Assembly: GCA_041569895.1 (NCBI GenBank)
Contig: JBFFXF010000091.1
Location: forward strand, 1 to 24,878
DNA length: 24,878 nucleotides
Reading direction: 5' to 3'
DNA from: JBFFXF01 sp041569895
GTDB lineage: Bacteria > Planctomycetota > UBA8108 > JACQVS01
Made by a program: the position numbers and the translations under genes. The stretch's first letter is position 1; each line of letters begins with the position of its first letter. Below, in pieces: positions 22,887 through 24,878 of this stretch. The notes below the pieces were generated by a model that was not told where the DNA came from, ran no database searches, and saw only the letters and a list, made by a program, of their open reading frames with translations.

Positions 22887-24056
22887 ATGTCACGATGCGC
22901 ACTCGCGCTGCCCGCGCTCCTCCTCCTGCTCGCTTTCGGCGCGCGCCCCGGGCCAGCCCAGGAGCTCGAGTTCCTCCGCGGCGACGTCAACGCCGACGGC
23001 AACATCTCCACCTCCGACGCGCTGATGCTCCGGCGCTGGCTCTTCAACGGCGACCGGCCCCCGCCGTGCCACGACGCCGCGGACTTCGACGACAGCGGCA
23101 TGCTCAACATCACCGACCAGATCCAGATCCTCGTCTTCGCGTTCCTGGACAACGCACGAGCGCCCGCCCAGCCCTTTCCGGACCCCGGCGTCGATCCGAC
23201 GCCCGACGACGTCGCCTGCGAGTCGTACGACGTCGTCGCTCCAGAGGCGACCGATGACCTGATCGACATCGGCGAGATCGAGGCGGGCGCGGGAGAGGAG
23301 GTGCTCGTGCCGGTCTTCGTGACCAACTCGGTGCCGGTCGAGGCCTTCCAGCTGGTCATAAAATACGACCCCGATGAGGTGAAGATCGTCGAGGGCGTCG
23401 GAAACCGGGATACGCGATTCTGGGAGGGCAGCTTCTACGAGGAGCCGTTCACCGGCGGCAATCCGCCGCCGATGTTCTTCGCGGTCACGCCGCATGCGCG
23501 CGCCGGCTTCTTCACCGTCGGGCTGGTCCCGGATCTCGTCGGCATCGACGTCCCCGAGCTGCCGCCCGGCGAGCTGACGCACGCCTTCAACCTCATCGTC
23601 GTCACCGACGACCAGGTCCGACCGGGCACCAGGATCGAGCTCATGCCGACCGACGGCCCCGACGGCGAGGGCTTCGGACCGGCGAAGATCCGCAACGAGC
23701 TGACGCATCGCGGCGAGGCGCGCTTCGTGACGCTGACGCCGAGGACCGAGGGCGGCTTCATCCAGATCGTCGGCGATCAGACGTTCTTCTCGCGCGGCGA
23801 CGTCAACAGCGACGGCAAGCTCGAGCTGAGCGACGCGCAGTTGACCCTCAACTTTCTCTTCATCGACGTGAACGTGCAGCCGGTGTGCTTCGATGCCGCC
23901 GACTCCAACGACGACGGGCGCATCGACATTGCCGACCCGGTGGCGGTCCTGGCGTTCCTCTTCCTCGGCGGACCGGAGCTGCCCCCACCGACGTTCCCGA
24001 CGCGGGGTGTGGATCCAACGCCGGACGACATCGACTGCTTCAGCTTCTCACCGTAG
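22887..24056 (+). CDS. Secreted dockerin-cohesin-dockerin-like modular protein
   Basis: 389 residues. The start is ATG 22887, with GGAGG six bases upstream and a signal peptide (1-25); the frame is open to 22806 but without support. Module order is dockerin-like EF-hand pair 1 (33-88: DVNADGNISTSD and DFDDSGMLNITD), a linker PFPDPGVDPTPDDVAC (96-111), a cohesin-like sandwich (about 122-296: AGEEVLVPVFVTNSVPVEAF, IKYDPDEVKIVEGV), dockerin-like pair 2 (305-361: DVNSDGKLELSD, DSNDDGRIDIAD, FLFLGG) and the tail FPTRGVDPTPDDIDC (370-384). Carrying both partner-type domains, it could in principle form chains with itself or with the proteins encoded at 18052-21315; this is inference. Pairing specificity and calcium binding cannot be read from sequence. 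No catalytic domain is seen. Confidence 0.88.
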   Translation: MSRCALALPALLLLLAFGARPGPAQELEFLRGDVNADGNISTSDALMLRRWLFNGDRPPPCHDAADFDDSGMLNITDQIQILVFAFLDNARAPAQPFPDPGVDPTPDDVACESYDVVAPEATDDLIDIGEIEAGAGEEVLVPVFVTNSVPVEAFQLVIKYDPDEVKIVEGVGNRDTRFWEGSFYEEPFTGGNPPPMFFAVTPHARAGFFTVGLVPDLVGIDVPELPPGELTHAFNLIVVTDDQVRPGTRIELMPTDGPDGEGFGPAKIRNELTHRGEARFVTLTPRTEGGFIQIVGDQTFFSRGDVNSDGKLELSDAQLTLNFLFIDVNVQPVCFDAADSNDDGRIDIADPVAVLAFLFLGGPELPPPTFPTRGVDPTPDDIDCFSFSP

Positions 24057-24124
24057 ACCCTGGCCCCGGTCCCGGCCCCGAAGGGCTGCTCGACGCCGCC
24101 AGCGAGACCCTGCGACGCATCTAT

Positions 24125-24155
24125 AAGGAAGGCAGGAAGAAGAGGAAGGCAGGAA
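24125..24155. repeat. Two copies of AGGAAGGCAGGAA
   Basis: Copies at 24126-24138 and 24143-24155 are 17 bases apart and purine-only apart from one C each. A partial copy, GGGAAGGCAGGAGA, occurs at about 17004-17017 in the gap between hepT and the TPR gene, so the motif recurs in two convergent intergenic gaps. Function is unknown. Confidence 0.5.
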
Positions 24156-24230
24156 ACGCGTCTGATGGTGTCTTGTAAGCTCCGTCGGGCTCGAAGACGC
24201 CTTCGAGAGGCGAGAGTGACGTACGATTTG

Positions 24231-24365
24231 AACCACAGAGATACGGAGGGCTCCTTGTGAGTTCTTCAGTCGAGACGACCTTCCGTTGCTCAACTTAGCC
24301 GGTGAACTGGAACTCAAGCCTTCGAAGCCGGCCTCTGAGCTCTCTGTGCTTTGGTCTCTGTGAAT
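24231..24365. repeat. Inverted CACAGAG-type arms about 90 bases apart
   Basis: The left arm AACCACAGAGATACGGAGG (24231-24249) and the right arm, read on the opposite strand as ATTCACAGAGACC then AAAGCACAGAGA (24365-24341), are imperfect inverted copies of a CACAGAG-rich motif. The interior is AT-richer than the genes and has no open frame of note. The arrangement resembles a degenerate non-autonomous element or a long hairpin. Confidence 0.4.
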
Positions 24366-24406
24366 CGTCTGACGGCAAGCCCTCGGAGTCTCCCCGCCGG
24401 GCGCCC

Positions 24407-24878
24407 TCACCCCCGGAGTCGCCCCCGGAGTTCGCGGATGTCGAGCCCCAGCGCCCGGAGCCACTCGTAGAGCTTGGTGCGGCCGACGCCGAGGCGTTTC
24501 ATCATCGCCTTCTGGTCGCCGCCGGTCTCGAGGAAGAGCTCTGTGATGTACCTGCGCTCGAGGTCGGCTCGCAGCGAGTCGAGGTCCGTGCCGAGGAGGC
24601 TCTCGCGTTCGGGGGCCCGCGCCGAGGGGACCAGCAGCGCCTCGATGTCGGCGGCGCGCACGATGTTTCCCGGCGCGGCCTGGAGTGACGCGCGCAGGAG
24701 CAGCGTCTCGAGCTCGCGCACGTTCCCCGGCCAGTCGTGGCGCTCGAGTACCGACCACGCGGCGGACTCGAGCGACGGCGCGGGGCGGTCGAGGCGGCGA
24801 GCGTGCTCGTCGAGGAAGTGGCGCGCGAGCAGCGGGATGTCCTCGCGGCGCTCGCGCAGGGGCGGGACGACGATCTCG
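24407..24878 (-). CDS. Sigma-54-dependent transcriptional activator, C-terminal part (5' end beyond window)
   Basis: The last 156 residues of an NtrC-type activator; the N-terminus lies past the right edge. The fragment opens inside the AAA+ domain with EIVVPPLRERREDIPLLARHF and continues to the conserved WPGNVREL (49-56). After a linker (75-100) comes a Fis-type helix-turn-helix (about 104-150): LERRYITELFLETGGDQKAM and then RLGVGRTKLYEWLRALGLD. Such proteins hydrolyse ATP to open promoters bound by RNA polymerase with sigma-54. The sensor domain and input signal cannot be seen. The GTG at 24721 sits inside the WPGNVREL motif and is not the true start. No neighbour here shows an obvious -24/-12 promoter, so its target is unknown. 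Confidence 0.95.
   Translation of the reverse strand, partial: EIVVPPLRERREDIPLLARHFLDEHARRLDRPAPSLESAAWSVLERHDWPGNVRELETLLLRASLQAAPGNIVRAADIEALLVPSARAPERESLLGTDLDSLRADLERRYITELFLETGGDQKAMMKRLGVGRTKLYEWLRALGLDIRELRGRLRG

Larger units (their letters stand above)
24057..24406. other. 350-base convergent gap with short repeats, no gene seen
   Basis: This region lies between the stop codons of the dockerin/cohesin gene and the sigma-54 activator. It is less GC-rich than the coding sequence. Just after 24056 a GC-rich stretch (CCCCGGTCCCGGCCCCG) gives weak stems but no clear terminator. It also holds the GGAAGGCAGGAA pair at 24125-24155 and the inverted CACAGAG arms at 24231-24365. Short open frames crossing it encode nothing recognisable. 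Confidence 0.5.

Overview
The window is a GC-rich bacterial chromosome segment of the Planctomycetota type. This rests on gene content rather than a marker gene. It carries a secreted PQQ-like propeller with a planctomycete-style WPMWRHDAGRT opening, a Tat-exported mannonate-dehydratase-like TIM barrel, tandem DUF1080 (3-keto-disaccharide hydrolase) domains, and secreted proteins ending in dockerin-like EF-hand pairs followed by the LFLGG hallmark. High GC leaves long mirror reading frames opposite nearly every gene. The genes below were chosen by recognisable protein sequence, and the first gene was read by direct translation of the minus strand across the left edge.

Layout, left to right. 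Positions 1-2645 (-): an exported PQQ-like propeller with an embedded methyltransferase-like domain and a malectin-like C-terminus, cut by the left edge. 2993-4408 (-): an M28-like metallopeptidase relative with a substituted catalytic site. 4678-7990 (-): a compact three-gene operon of exported UxuA-like TIM barrel, creatininase-family amidohydrolase and double DUF1080 protein, with its own visible promoter. 8084-10759 (-): valS. 10954-15999 (+): two large secreted proteins, an uncharacterised propeller-like protein and a 1019-residue esterase-type fusion. 16095-16984 (+): a MntA/HepT-type nucleotidyltransferase-HEPN toxin-antitoxin pair. 17025-17930 (-): a TPR protein. 18052-24056: three secreted proteins with dockerin-like pairs and cohesin-like regions, around an MBOAT acyltransferase. 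24407-24878 (-): the C-terminal part of a sigma-54-dependent activator, cut by the right edge.

Functionally most of the window is cell-surface or exported biology. The UxuA/creatininase/DUF1080 operon and the esterase fusion fit breakdown of complex or oxidised sugars. The cohesin/dockerin-like proteins look like calcium-stabilised modular extracellular proteins. ValS is the only core housekeeping gene.

Two non-coding themes stand out. Several intergenic gaps carry short tandem arrays with different 6-, 9- or 12-base units. Three genes have a good -10 box only 7 to 9 bases before the start codon, implying leaderless transcripts. No rRNA, tRNA, CRISPR array, transposase or integrase was seen.
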